A model generated the notes under the pieces. It was not told the origin of the DNA. It was given only the letters and a program-made list of their open reading frames with translations, and ran no database searches. From Bifidobacteriaceae bacterium (GTDB taxonomy: Bacteria; Actinomycetota; Actinomycetes; Actinomycetales; WQXJ01), in assembly GCA_031261885.1 (NCBI GenBank), contig JAISIU010000144.1, positions 1 through 5,878 of the forward strand: a DNA stretch of 5,878 nt. The letters are read 5' to 3'. The first letter of the stretch is position 1. Each line of letters starts with the position of its first letter. Of this stretch, positions 1-5,878 are shown piece by piece. A program made the translations under genes and the position numbers.

Positions 1-2
1 AC

Positions 3-227
3 CCGGAGTGTTACCTGACGGCCCAGCGGCGGCTCGGCGAGGCGGCCCGGCACTGCCTGATCCTCGAGGACTCGACGATCGGGGTGGCGGCCGCGCTGGC
101 CGCCGGCATGGCCGTGCTCGGCGTGCCGTTCACGGCGCCGCTGGAGGAAGCGCCGGGGCTGACGCTGCGGGACACGCTCGCGGGCCTGACGCCCGCCGAC
201 CTCCGGGCCATGACGGCCCGGACCTGA
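3..227 (+). CDS. HAD-superfamily hydrolase, C-terminal fragment (beta-phosphoglucomutase/phosphatase type)
   Basis: Partial gene: the frame is open from the left edge and ends at TGA 225-227, leaving 74 residues. The visible part reads PECYLTAQRRLG, then CLILEDSTIGVAAALAAGM, then AVLGVPF. This is the end of a HAD subfamily I phosphohydrolase: the helix after the (off-window) motif III lysine, followed by the motif IV acidic pair (E-D in LILEDS), which co-ordinates Mg2+, and the G-V-x-A-A-x-A-A-G-M helix typical of beta-phosphoglucomutase, phosphoglycolate phosphatase and related enzymes. The nucleophile aspartate motif and the cap domain that sets substrate are outside the window, so the substrate cannot be inferred. 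Such enzymes are cytoplasmic. The 186-bp gap to the next gene suggests it is not obligatorily part of the moxR operon. A second in-frame TGA follows 15 bases after the first. Confidence 0.82.
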   Translation, partial: PECYLTAQRRLGEAARHCLILEDSTIGVAAALAAGMAVLGVPFTAPLEEAPGLTLRDTLAGLTPADLRAMTART

Positions 228-242
228 ACGGCCCGGAACTGA
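213..242 (+). repeat. 15-bp tandem duplication spanning the HAD stop codon
   Basis: ACGGCCCGGACCTGA (213-227) is followed directly by ACGGCCCGGAACTGA (228-242), identical at 14 of 15 positions. The unit is a multiple of three and contains the stop codon, so the copy places a second in-frame TGA at 240-242. It looks like a local slippage duplication. One effect would be a back-up stop if the first were read through. Confidence 0.8.
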
Positions 243-359
243 GCGGGGGCGCGCCGCGCGGCCCGTCGGTGAAGGTTTCTGGGCGGTTCCGTGCCGATCC
301 GCGCCCGCGCGGGCCGTTTCGGAGGGTGTGCCCCGGGCGGCGTGCGATTATTGAGGCAT

Positions 360-387
360 CGCGCCACCGCCGGCCGGCGGCGGCGCG
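360..387. repeat. 28-nt near-perfect GC palindrome upstream of moxR
   Basis: CGCGCC, A, CCGCCGG is mirrored by CCGGCGG, C, GGCGCG. All positions pair except one internal A:C mismatch (366/381). The inner 14 nt CCGCCGGCCGGCGG (367-380) are perfectly palindromic. It ends 12 nt before the moxR Shine-Dalgarno and is followed at 396-399 by TTTT. Possible roles are a 5'-UTR hairpin affecting moxR expression, a dimeric repressor site, or part of a terminator for the HAD gene. In such GC-rich DNA, chance formation is also possible. Confidence 0.55.
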
Positions 388-399
388 CCCAACCGTTTT

Positions 400-404
400 G
401 GAGG
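400..404 (+). promoter_or_regulatory. Ribosome binding site of moxR
   Basis: GGAGG at 400-404 lies 9 nt before ATG 414. It decides the start: the frame is open further upstream (an ATG-like start would be possible near 291), but only the ATG at 414 has a consensus Shine-Dalgarno at normal distance. Confidence 0.85.
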
Positions 405-413
405 CAACCCGCC

Positions 414-1535
<1,122 letters not shown>

Positions 1536-1540
1536 GGGCC

Positions 1541-2746
1541 GTGCGGAAGGGCCGCGTGGGGCGCCCGGCGGCGCGCCGCCGTTTCGCGCTCACGGTCCGC
1601 GGCTGGGTGCTGCTCGCGTGCGGGCTCGTGCTGCTTGGCGTCGCGTGGCGCTTCTCGCGCGGCGACGCCCTGCTCGTCGGCGCGCTGCTGACGTGCGCGC
1701 CGATCTGTTCCCTCGTGACGCTCCTGCCCGAGCGCCGCCGCCCGCCGTTGGCCCGCCAGGTGCCAAGCCGCCTCGTCCACGCGGGCCAGACCATGACGAT
1801 CGCCCTCGTGCCGCTCGGGGCCCGCCCCCTGCGGCGCGGCGACCAGGTGACGGACCGCACGCCGCTCGGCCCGGTCGCGGCCAGCCCCGGCGCGGCCGGC
1901 GCCACCTATCGCATCACGCTGACCCGGCGCGGCTCGTACCGGCTCGGCCCCGCCCAGGTGTGCCACTGGGATCCGTTCCGCCTGGCCCGCGTCCGCCACG
2001 TCGCCGCGGGCGCCACCGATGTGGCCGTCGCCCCCGCCCTCCGGCCCGTCGCGCTGCCGCGGCTGACCAGCGAGGACGACGGACCGCAGTCCGGCCGCCT
2101 GACCGCTGAGCGCGTCCCCGACCCGGCCAGCGTCCGGCCCTACCAACCGGGCGACGCGCGCCGCCTGGTGCACTGGCGCGCCTCCCTGCGCCGCCGCCGG
2201 CTCATGGTCCGGGGCGACGCGCCGCGCGGCACCTCCGACGTCTGGCTCGTGGCCGACACCGTGCTGCCGGGCGGCACGTGGCGCGGGTCCGCGGGCCGGT
2301 CGGACCCGGTCGGGCCCCTTGAGGACGGGCTCGCGCTCGCGGCCTCACTCGGGGTCGCGCTGCTCAGGCGCGGGCACCGCGTCCACCTGGTCGGCACGGG
2401 CCCGGGCCTCGACCGGGCCGTCTTCGAACCGTCCGACGGCACCGAACCCTTGCTGGAGGCGTTCGCGCGGGCCGTCGTCACGACCGCCGAGGCCCCGGGC
2501 TGGGCCGCCGCGCTGGAACCGTTGCGCCGGGCCGCCACACCCAAACCCGTCTTCCTCGTGCTGGCCCGGGTCACGGAGGCCCGGGCCGGTGTCGCGGCCG
2601 GCCTGCGCCGGGCCGCGGACCCGGCCGTCGCCCACCTCGTGGGGCAGGCCGCCGATGCCGAGGCGAACCTTCCGGGGTGGAGCGTGGTCCGCGAGGCGCC
2701 CGGCCGGGAGGGGTCCCAGGTCCGGCCCGAGGCGGTGGCGGCATGA
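1541..2746 (+). CDS. DUF58 (VWA-like) membrane protein
   Basis: A 401-residue protein from GTG 1541. An alternative GTG at 1556 has a better-placed GGAAGG (1545-1550, 5 nt spacing) and would remove five residues. A basic N-terminus (KGRVGRPAARRR) precedes two hydrophobic segments at about residues 21-37 and 43-62, then RRGSYRLGP..VCHWDPF (129-146), a beta-rich segment common in this family, and the DUF58 signature VRPYQPGDARRLVHW (198-212) followed by RASLRRRRLMVRG. VWLVADT (234-240) is where a VWA-like fold would have its MIDAS DxSxS; here it reads D-T-V-L-P, so metal binding there is doubtful. LLRRGHRVHLVG (274-285) is also typical. The role is known only by association: DUF58 proteins pair with MoxR ATPases and are often followed by a transglutaminase. 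The stop overlaps the next ATG as ATGA. The cytoplasmic C-terminal half ends in a charged, probably flexible tail. Confidence 0.92.
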   Translation: MRKGRVGRPAARRRFALTVRGWVLLACGLVLLGVAWRFSRGDALLVGALLTCAPICSLVTLLPERRRPPLARQVPSRLVHAGQTMTIALVPLGARPLRRGDQVTDRTPLGPVAASPGAAGATYRITLTRRGSYRLGPAQVCHWDPFRLARVRHVAAGATDVAVAPALRPVALPRLTSEDDGPQSGRLTAERVPDPASVRPYQPGDARRLVHWRASLRRRRLMVRGDAPRGTSDVWLVADTVLPGGTWRGSAGRSDPVGPLEDGLALAASLGVALLRRGHRVHLVGTGPGLDRAVFEPSDGTEPLLEAFARAVVTTAEAPGWAAALEPLRRAATPKPVFLVLARVTEARAGVAAGLRRAADPAVAHLVGQAADAEANLPGWSVVREAPGREGSQVRPEAVAA

Positions 2747-5514
2747 GCCGGCGGCGTGGCGCGGACCCGGGGGAGCTGGGAGACCGGAGGGGCTGGGACG
2801 CCCGGCGGACGGCCGAGCGCCGGCCCGTGGCCGACGCCGTGGCACTGCCCGTCGATTGGCGTTTCCGCTGGCGGCAGCTCGCGACCACGGCCGCGCTCGC
2901 GGTCTTCCTGTGCGCCCTGACCATGAACCTGTCCGGGCTGTTCCGCGACGCGACCTGGTGGCCGTGGTGCGTGTGGCCCGGCGCCGGAATGATCGTCGCG
3001 CTCGGCCTGCTCCGGTTCGTCGGCGTGGCGGACTGGATCGGCGCGATGGCCGGTCCGGTCCTCACGGTCTGCCTCGTGACGGGCTGTTTCGCCCAGGACC
3101 GGGCCTTCGCCTATTTCCTGCCGACGCCCGGCGTCGTCTCGCACCTGACGGACCTGCTGACCGCGACGTTCCGGACGCTCGAACAGTCCTCCGCGCCCGT
3201 CCGGGTCGGTCCCGGCCTGCTGCTCGTGTTGACGTTGGCGGCCTGCCTGGCCGGCTGGCTGCTGGACCTCGTCGCGGTCGCGTTGCGGCTGCCGGCGCTG
3301 TCCGCGGTGATCGGCGCGGGCGCGCTGCTCGTGCCGGCGTTCTTCACGCCGGCGGGGCTCACGCCATGGCTGGTGGGGGCCGCGGCGGCGGCCTACCTGC
3401 TCGTGCTGTGGGCCGGGTCGGGCCGGCCGGGCCCGTGGCGGGGGCGCGTGGGCCGTGGCGCGCCGTGGGCCGCGCTGGCCCGGGTCGCGGCCGCCGTCGC
3501 GGTGGTGGCGCTCGTCGTGTGGTCGCCCACGCCGTCGTTCAGGCTGTTCAGCCAGCCGCCGCTCGTGGACCAGCTGCCGGCCACGATCGCGTTCGGCGAC
3601 GGCAGTTCCCCGCTCATCGACCTCGGCCAGGATCTGGCGAAGCGCACCACGAGGGACGCGGTCCGCGTGACGGTGCCGAAGGGCGTGAAGAACGCCCCCT
3701 ACCTGCGTGTCACCTCGCTGGAGGACTATTCGGGCGACACGTGGCGGCACCGCGCCTCGAACGGCGAGACGGCCCAGTCCGGCACCGTCGCCGTCGACAA
3801 CAACGCCGACGTGCCGGACGTGCTGACGGACCCCAACCGCACGATCGAGCTGCCGACCACCACCTACGGGATCAAGATCCTCGACATGACGTCGCCGTGG
3901 CTGCCCGTGCCGTACCCGACCAAGGAGATCGACGGCATCGGCGGCCAGTGGAGCGTCCAACAGGGCGACGGCTCGATCGCGCCCGCCGGCGGCGCCGAGG
4001 TGGCGGGCCAGAGCTACCACGTGACGGGCTACGACCTGACCGCGTCCGGCATCGGCGGCTACGACTACGACTCCGGCGACGGCAAATACACGCTGTGGGT
4101 CCAGGACCGCCCGTCGATCGAGTACGGTTCGGACGGCGACGGTTTCGACTCGGCCCACCAGTACGGCGGGCCCGACACCCAGTACACGGGCACGGCCGGT
4201 GCGGGCGAGGACGGCTACTCGGTCACGGTGAACGGCGGCGGCCTCCCGACGGCCAGCGACGACGAGGCGGATTCCGGTGGCGCCGACACCGACGACTCCT
4301 ACAGCTACCAGGTCGCGGGGGCTTCCGACGGGGACCACCCGGCCGGCAGCTACGAGATGGGGGGCTTTAGCGGCGACCTGCCGAAGGCCCAGTGGCCGGG
4401 CTCGGCCAAGGCGGACTTGGCGCTGCCGAAGGACATGCCCGCCAGCATCTACAAGACCGCGCTCGGCGTCACGGTGAACTACTCGACGCCGCTGCTGAAG
4501 GCCCACGCGCTGGAGGCCTACTTCCACTCCGGGGCCTTCACCTATTCGACGACGGCGCCGTCCCAGGAGGGCTACGACGGCGATTCGATGGCGATCGTGG
4601 CCCGGTTCCTCCAGGAGAAGGTCGGCTACTGCATCCATTTCGCGACCGCGATGGTCGTCATGGCCCGGTCGATCGGCATCCCGGCGCGCGTCGCGATCGG
4701 CTACCTGCCGAACGTGGCCGGCGTGCCGCAGGCGGACGGTTCGACCCAGTACACGCTGACCTCGGCACAGCTGCACTCGTGGCCGGAGCTGTACATCGCG
4801 GGGCTCGGTTGGCTCGGTTTCGAGCCGACGGTGGGCGCCTCGCCGGAATACAAGGACGATGCCGCGTCCCCGGCGCCCGTTCAGACCGTCACCGTGACGC
4901 CGACCGTCACGGTCGCGCCGTCGCCGTCCGCTTCGGCGTCGGGGCCGGTCAGCCCGTCGCCGAGCGGTACGGTCTCGGGCGCGGGGCTCGTGACGCGGGG
5001 CGCCGACGTGTCGAAGGGGCCGTCGCCGGGGGCCGGTGTGACGGTCGGCGTGGTCTGGGGGCTGCCGGACTGGTGGCCGTGGGCCCTGGGCGGGCTCGTG
5101 GTCGTGTTGTTGTTGGCGCTGCCGGGCCTGCTGCGGCGCGGCCGGCGTCGTCGCCGACGGCGGGCGATGGCGCGCGGTCCGGCGTTGCCCGCGCTGCGGG
5201 CCGCCTGGGCCGAGGTGGCGGACACGGCCGTCGACGCCGGACTCGGGGCTCCGCCCACGGAGACGCCGGCCGAGTTCGAGGCCCGGGTGGGCGTTGGGCT
5301 GGAGGCCGGGGCGGCCCGTGACCTGACGCTTCTCGTGCGGGCCGTCGAGGCGGCGTCGTTCAGCTCGGAGCCGGCGTTGGCGCCGTTTGGTTTCGCCGAT
5401 GGCGTGGCCGGAATCCGTTCCGGATTGCTCTCCGGCGTGTCGCGAATTCGGCGAATTCGGTCCGTTGTTTGGCCGACTTCAGTTTTCCGCCGGCGGTCCA
5501 GTCGCGAAACATGA
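2743..5514 (+). CDS. TgpA-like membrane transglutaminase (DUF3488 / transglutaminase core / DUF4129-like)
   Basis: A 923-residue membrane protein. ATG 2743 overlaps the DUF58 stop (ATGA) and has GAGG at 2729-2732. A basic N-terminus is followed by about seven hydrophobic segments (roughly residues 47-67, 73-92, 97-115, 157-181, 184-203, 207-225, 244-262). A long region (263-770), expected to be extracytoplasmic, begins with YLRVTSLEDYSGDTW (320-334). The transglutaminase core lies at about 560-700: Cys630 in VGYCIHFATA, the segment SIGIPARVAIGY, His678 in LHSWPELY, and Glu694 in GWLGFEPT at the usual Asp position. A Thr/Pro/Ser linker (711-765) leads to a last TM segment (about 777-797), an arginine block (798-807) and a cytoplasmic tail resembling DUF4129. 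The family is expected to act on cell-surface protein or peptidoglycan-linked substrates, by cross-linking or proteolysis; the substrate here is unknown. An acidic Gly/Asp/Tyr-rich stretch (about 439-546) appears to be an insertion. The ending (WPTSVFRRR) looks intact. Confidence 0.94.
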   Translation: MSRRRGADPGELGDRRGWDARRTAERRPVADAVALPVDWRFRWRQLATTAALAVFLCALTMNLSGLFRDATWWPWCVWPGAGMIVALGLLRFVGVADWIGAMAGPVLTVCLVTGCFAQDRAFAYFLPTPGVVSHLTDLLTATFRTLEQSSAPVRVGPGLLLVLTLAACLAGWLLDLVAVALRLPALSAVIGAGALLVPAFFTPAGLTPWLVGAAAAAYLLVLWAGSGRPGPWRGRVGRGAPWAALARVAAAVAVVALVVWSPTPSFRLFSQPPLVDQLPATIAFGDGSSPLIDLGQDLAKRTTRDAVRVTVPKGVKNAPYLRVTSLEDYSGDTWRHRASNGETAQSGTVAVDNNADVPDVLTDPNRTIELPTTTYGIKILDMTSPWLPVPYPTKEIDGIGGQWSVQQGDGSIAPAGGAEVAGQSYHVTGYDLTASGIGGYDYDSGDGKYTLWVQDRPSIEYGSDGDGFDSAHQYGGPDTQYTGTAGAGEDGYSVTVNGGGLPTASDDEADSGGADTDDSYSYQVAGASDGDHPAGSYEMGGFSGDLPKAQWPGSAKADLALPKDMPASIYKTALGVTVNYSTPLLKAHALEAYFHSGAFTYSTTAPSQEGYDGDSMAIVARFLQEKVGYCIHFATAMVVMARSIGIPARVAIGYLPNVAGVPQADGSTQYTLTSAQLHSWPELYIAGLGWLGFEPTVGASPEYKDDAASPAPVQTVTVTPTVTVAPSPSASASGPVSPSPSGTVSGAGLVTRGADVSKGPSPGAGVTVGVVWGLPDWWPWALGGLVVVLLLALPGLLRRGRRRRRRRAMARGPALPALRAAWAEVADTAVDAGLGAPPTETPAEFEARVGVGLEAGAARDLTLLVRAVEAASFSSEPALAPFGFADGVAGIRSGLLSGVSRIRRIRSVVWPTSVFRRRSSRET

Positions 5515-5534
5515 GGCCACGGCCTCATTTCGCG
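5503..5534 (+). terminator. Hairpin terminator candidate of the moxR operon
   Basis: CGCGAA (5503-5508), AC, ATGAGGCC (5511-5518), AC, GGCCTCAT (5521-5528), TTCGCG (5529-5534). The inner arms are perfectly complementary over 8 bp, and the outer arms over 6 bp, with an AC bulge on one side. The transglutaminase stop codon (TGA 5512-5514) is inside the left arm. There is no long T tract after the stem (only ATTTCG within it), so it may be a weak or non-canonical intrinsic terminator, or an mRNA 3'-end stabilising hairpin. Confidence 0.5.
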
Positions 5535-5613
5535 GTGTCGCCAGTGGCGGGCTTAAAGTCGTGAAGACTCAGCTGCGGTCACGAAGGTCGCCAGACATGC
5601 GTAGAAACACTCT

Positions 5614-5640
5614 TTGACCTGCGCGGGAGTGAGGTACCCT
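5614..5640 (+). promoter_or_regulatory. Possible vegetative-type promoter for the last gene
   Basis: TTGACC at 5614-5619 resembles a -35 box. TACCCT at 5635-5640 fits the actinobacterial TANNNT -10 pattern. The spacer is 15 nt (16 if the -35 is read as TTTGAC), slightly short. A start near 5647 would give a 5' leader of about 145 nt before ATG 5792. The position, in the lower-GC intergenic region after a terminator-like hairpin, supports it. The call is by eye only. Confidence 0.4.
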
Positions 5641-5680
5641 GTTTAAGCGAGCAGCAAAACGTTGCCGTGGATTTTGGGAC

Positions 5681-5720
5681 TGACCCGTTGTCGCCCGAGC
5701 GCCCTCTCGGGCAAGGGTCA
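5681..5720 (+). other. Two-tier stem-loop in the leader of the last gene
   Basis: Inner stem GCCCGAG (5693-5699) / CTCGGGC (5706-5712), 7 perfect base pairs around a 6-nt loop CGCCCT. Outer stem TGACCC (5681-5686) / GGGTCA (5715-5720), 6 perfect pairs, separated from the inner stem by GTTGTC and AA. An 8-nt palindrome GGGATCCC (5726-5733) follows. GGG at 5676-5678 could compete by pairing with CCC of TGACCC. The thirteen perfect pairs in nested order suggest a folded leader RNA. I could not match it to a known riboswitch class. Confidence 0.5.
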
Positions 5721-5750
5721 TCTGGGGGATCCCGAAACCGGTGGCCGCAG

Positions 5751-5779
5751 TTCCGGATACGTTTGGCAGACGGTCCGAA
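5751..5779 (+). other. Stem-loop directly upstream of the last gene's ribosome binding site
   Basis: CGGA (5754-5757) pairs with TCCG (5774-5777), and CGTTT (5760-5764) pairs with AGACG (5768-5772, one G-U pair) around loop GGC. TT (5751-5752) can also pair with AA (5778-5779) past a bulged C. The stem ends directly before GAAAGG, so it could influence access of ribosomes. It is shorter and less perfect than the preceding structure. Confidence 0.35.
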
Positions 5780-5780
5780 G

Positions 5781-5785
5781 AAAGG
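5781..5785 (+). promoter_or_regulatory. Ribosome binding site of the last gene
   Basis: AAAGG (within GAAAGG, 5780-5785) lies 6 nt before ATG 5792. It supports that ATG as the start of a real gene. Confidence 0.65.
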
Positions 5786-5791
5786 CTGGAC

Positions 5792-5878
5792 ATGCGGGGT
5801 GGCCCCATTCGCCGCTACTTGGCGGTGCTGACCGCGCTGATGGCGATTCCCATCGCGGTCTTCGCCATGCCCAAGCAC
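5792..5878 (+). CDS. N-terminus of a probable exported or membrane-anchored protein (partial)
   Basis: 29 codons are visible from ATG 5792 to the right edge: MRGGPIRRYLAVLTALMAIP and then IAVFAMPKH. A short basic start (R2, R7, R8) is followed by a hydrophobic stretch from about residue 9 to 26, the pattern of a signal peptide or N-terminal TM anchor. A Shine-Dalgarno at 6 nt and a promoter-like sequence upstream support it as a real, separately transcribed gene. The family cannot be recognised from this length. By comparison with related operons it could be a surface protein served by the transglutaminase system, but that is only a guess from position. Confidence 0.6.
   Translation, partial: MRGGPIRRYLAVLTALMAIPIAVFAMPKH

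Larger units (their letters stand above)
228..413 (+). other. Intergenic region between the HAD gene and moxR
   Basis: No convincing coding signal is seen here. The region holds the second copy of the tandem duplication, a 12-nt palindrome GCCCGCGCGGGC at 303-314 followed by CGTTTC (a weak terminator candidate without a real T tract), a short AT-richer patch at about 345-354 (GATTATTGAG), and the 28-nt palindrome listed separately. The moxR promoter is most likely in this region, but no clear -35/-10 pair with proper spacing could be picked, so none is called. Confidence 0.6.
5515..5791 (+). other. Intergenic region with promoter and structured leader
   Basis: 277 bp without a convincing gene. 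Base composition drops to about 60 % G+C (161 of 270 by hand count over 5521-5790), visibly below the flanking genes. From left to right it contains the right arm of the terminator hairpin, an 8-bp direct repeat GTCGCCAG at 5537-5544 and 5587-5594, a possible promoter at 5614-5640, and two inverted-repeat structures (5681-5720 and 5751-5779) in what would be the leader of the last gene. Open frames crossing it on either strand have no family resemblance and are judged spurious. Confidence 0.7.

Noticed and set aside
303..322. GCCCGCGCGGGC palindrome followed by CGTTTC as a terminator of the HAD gene
   Set aside because: As a hairpin it leaves only a 4-bp stem with a 4-nt loop and there is no T tract; too weak to annotate as a terminator.
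2319..4370. Long plus-strand open frame overlapping DUF58 and transglutaminase genes
   Set aside because: The Arg/Pro/Gly-rich translation without motifs is a frame-shifted shadow of the two real genes.
2140..4776. Very long open frame on the minus strand (878 codons)
   Set aside because: It lies opposite the DUF58 and transglutaminase genes, is rich in Arg/His/Gly/Ala as expected for a GC-rich antisense frame, and has no recognisable domain.
4887..4914. Two adjacent short palindromes (CGTCACCGTGACG and GACCGTCACGGTC)
   Set aside because: They sit inside the coding region for the repeated Thr-Val linker and follow from low-complexity codon repeats; a regulatory role is unlikely.
5412..5460. 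Small hairpin AATCCG/CGGATT and tandem GCGAATTCG repeats near the gene end
   Set aside because: They encode the GIRSG and RIRRIR stretches of the conserved-looking C-terminal tail and are too small to support a separate function.
5387..5617. A 76-codon plus-strand frame crossing the end of the transglutaminase gene
   Set aside because: No Shine-Dalgarno, no family resemblance, and it overlaps the terminator hairpin and the real gene end in another frame.
5641..5791. A c-di-AMP (ydaO) riboswitch in the leader, suggested by TTTAAGCG and GGGGGATCC
   Set aside because: The conserved GGGGTGAA block and the CCGAA..CAGCTAACC block near the 3' end are absent, so the class cannot be claimed. ZTP, TPP, cobalamin and T-box hallmark sequences were also not seen.
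5579..5878. Minus-strand open frames in the last intergenic region
   Set aside because: They run opposite the leader and the start of the last gene and show no protein family features.

Overview
The window is very GC-rich (coding DNA clearly above 70 % G+C, with strong G/C bias at third positions). Its gene content, GTG start use and protein families fit a high-GC actinomycete (Actinomycetota). The genus cannot be fixed from the sequence.

Layout, all genes on the + strand: (1) positions 3-227, the C-terminal end of a HAD-superfamily phosphatase/phosphoglucomutase-like enzyme whose start lies outside the window; (2) 228-413, an intergenic region with a 15-bp tandem duplication at the stop codon and a 28-nt near-perfect GC palindrome just before the next ribosome binding site; (3) 414-5514, a tight three-gene operon: a MoxR-family AAA+ ATPase, a two-TM DUF58 protein starting with GTG six bases after the moxR stop, and a 923-residue TgpA-like membrane transglutaminase whose ATG overlaps the DUF58 stop as ATGA; (4) 5515-5791, an intergenic region of about 60 % G+C (hand count) holding a hairpin terminator candidate, a possible promoter and a leader of about 145 nt with strong inverted repeats; (5) 5792-5878, the first 29 codons of a probable exported or membrane-anchored protein that runs off the window.

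The MoxR / DUF58 / transglutaminase trio is a known, widely conserved bacterial gene association. The MoxR ATPase is thought to act as a chaperone-like motor with the DUF58 (VWA-like) protein as partner, and the membrane transglutaminase carries its catalytic domain outside the membrane. In bifidobacteria, homologues of these three genes have been described (from memory) as part of the PFNA cluster, together with a Ser/Thr kinase, an Fn3-domain protein and a PP2C phosphatase. Here the gene upstream is a HAD enzyme rather than an fn3 or kinase gene; only the downstream gene could be such a partner, and too little of it is visible to tell.

The operon itself is an ordinary member of a known family. 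The parts most worth a second look are the roughly 100-residue Gly/Asp/Tyr-rich acidic insertion in the extracytoplasmic part of the transglutaminase, and the structured untranslated leader of the last gene, which I could not match to a known riboswitch.
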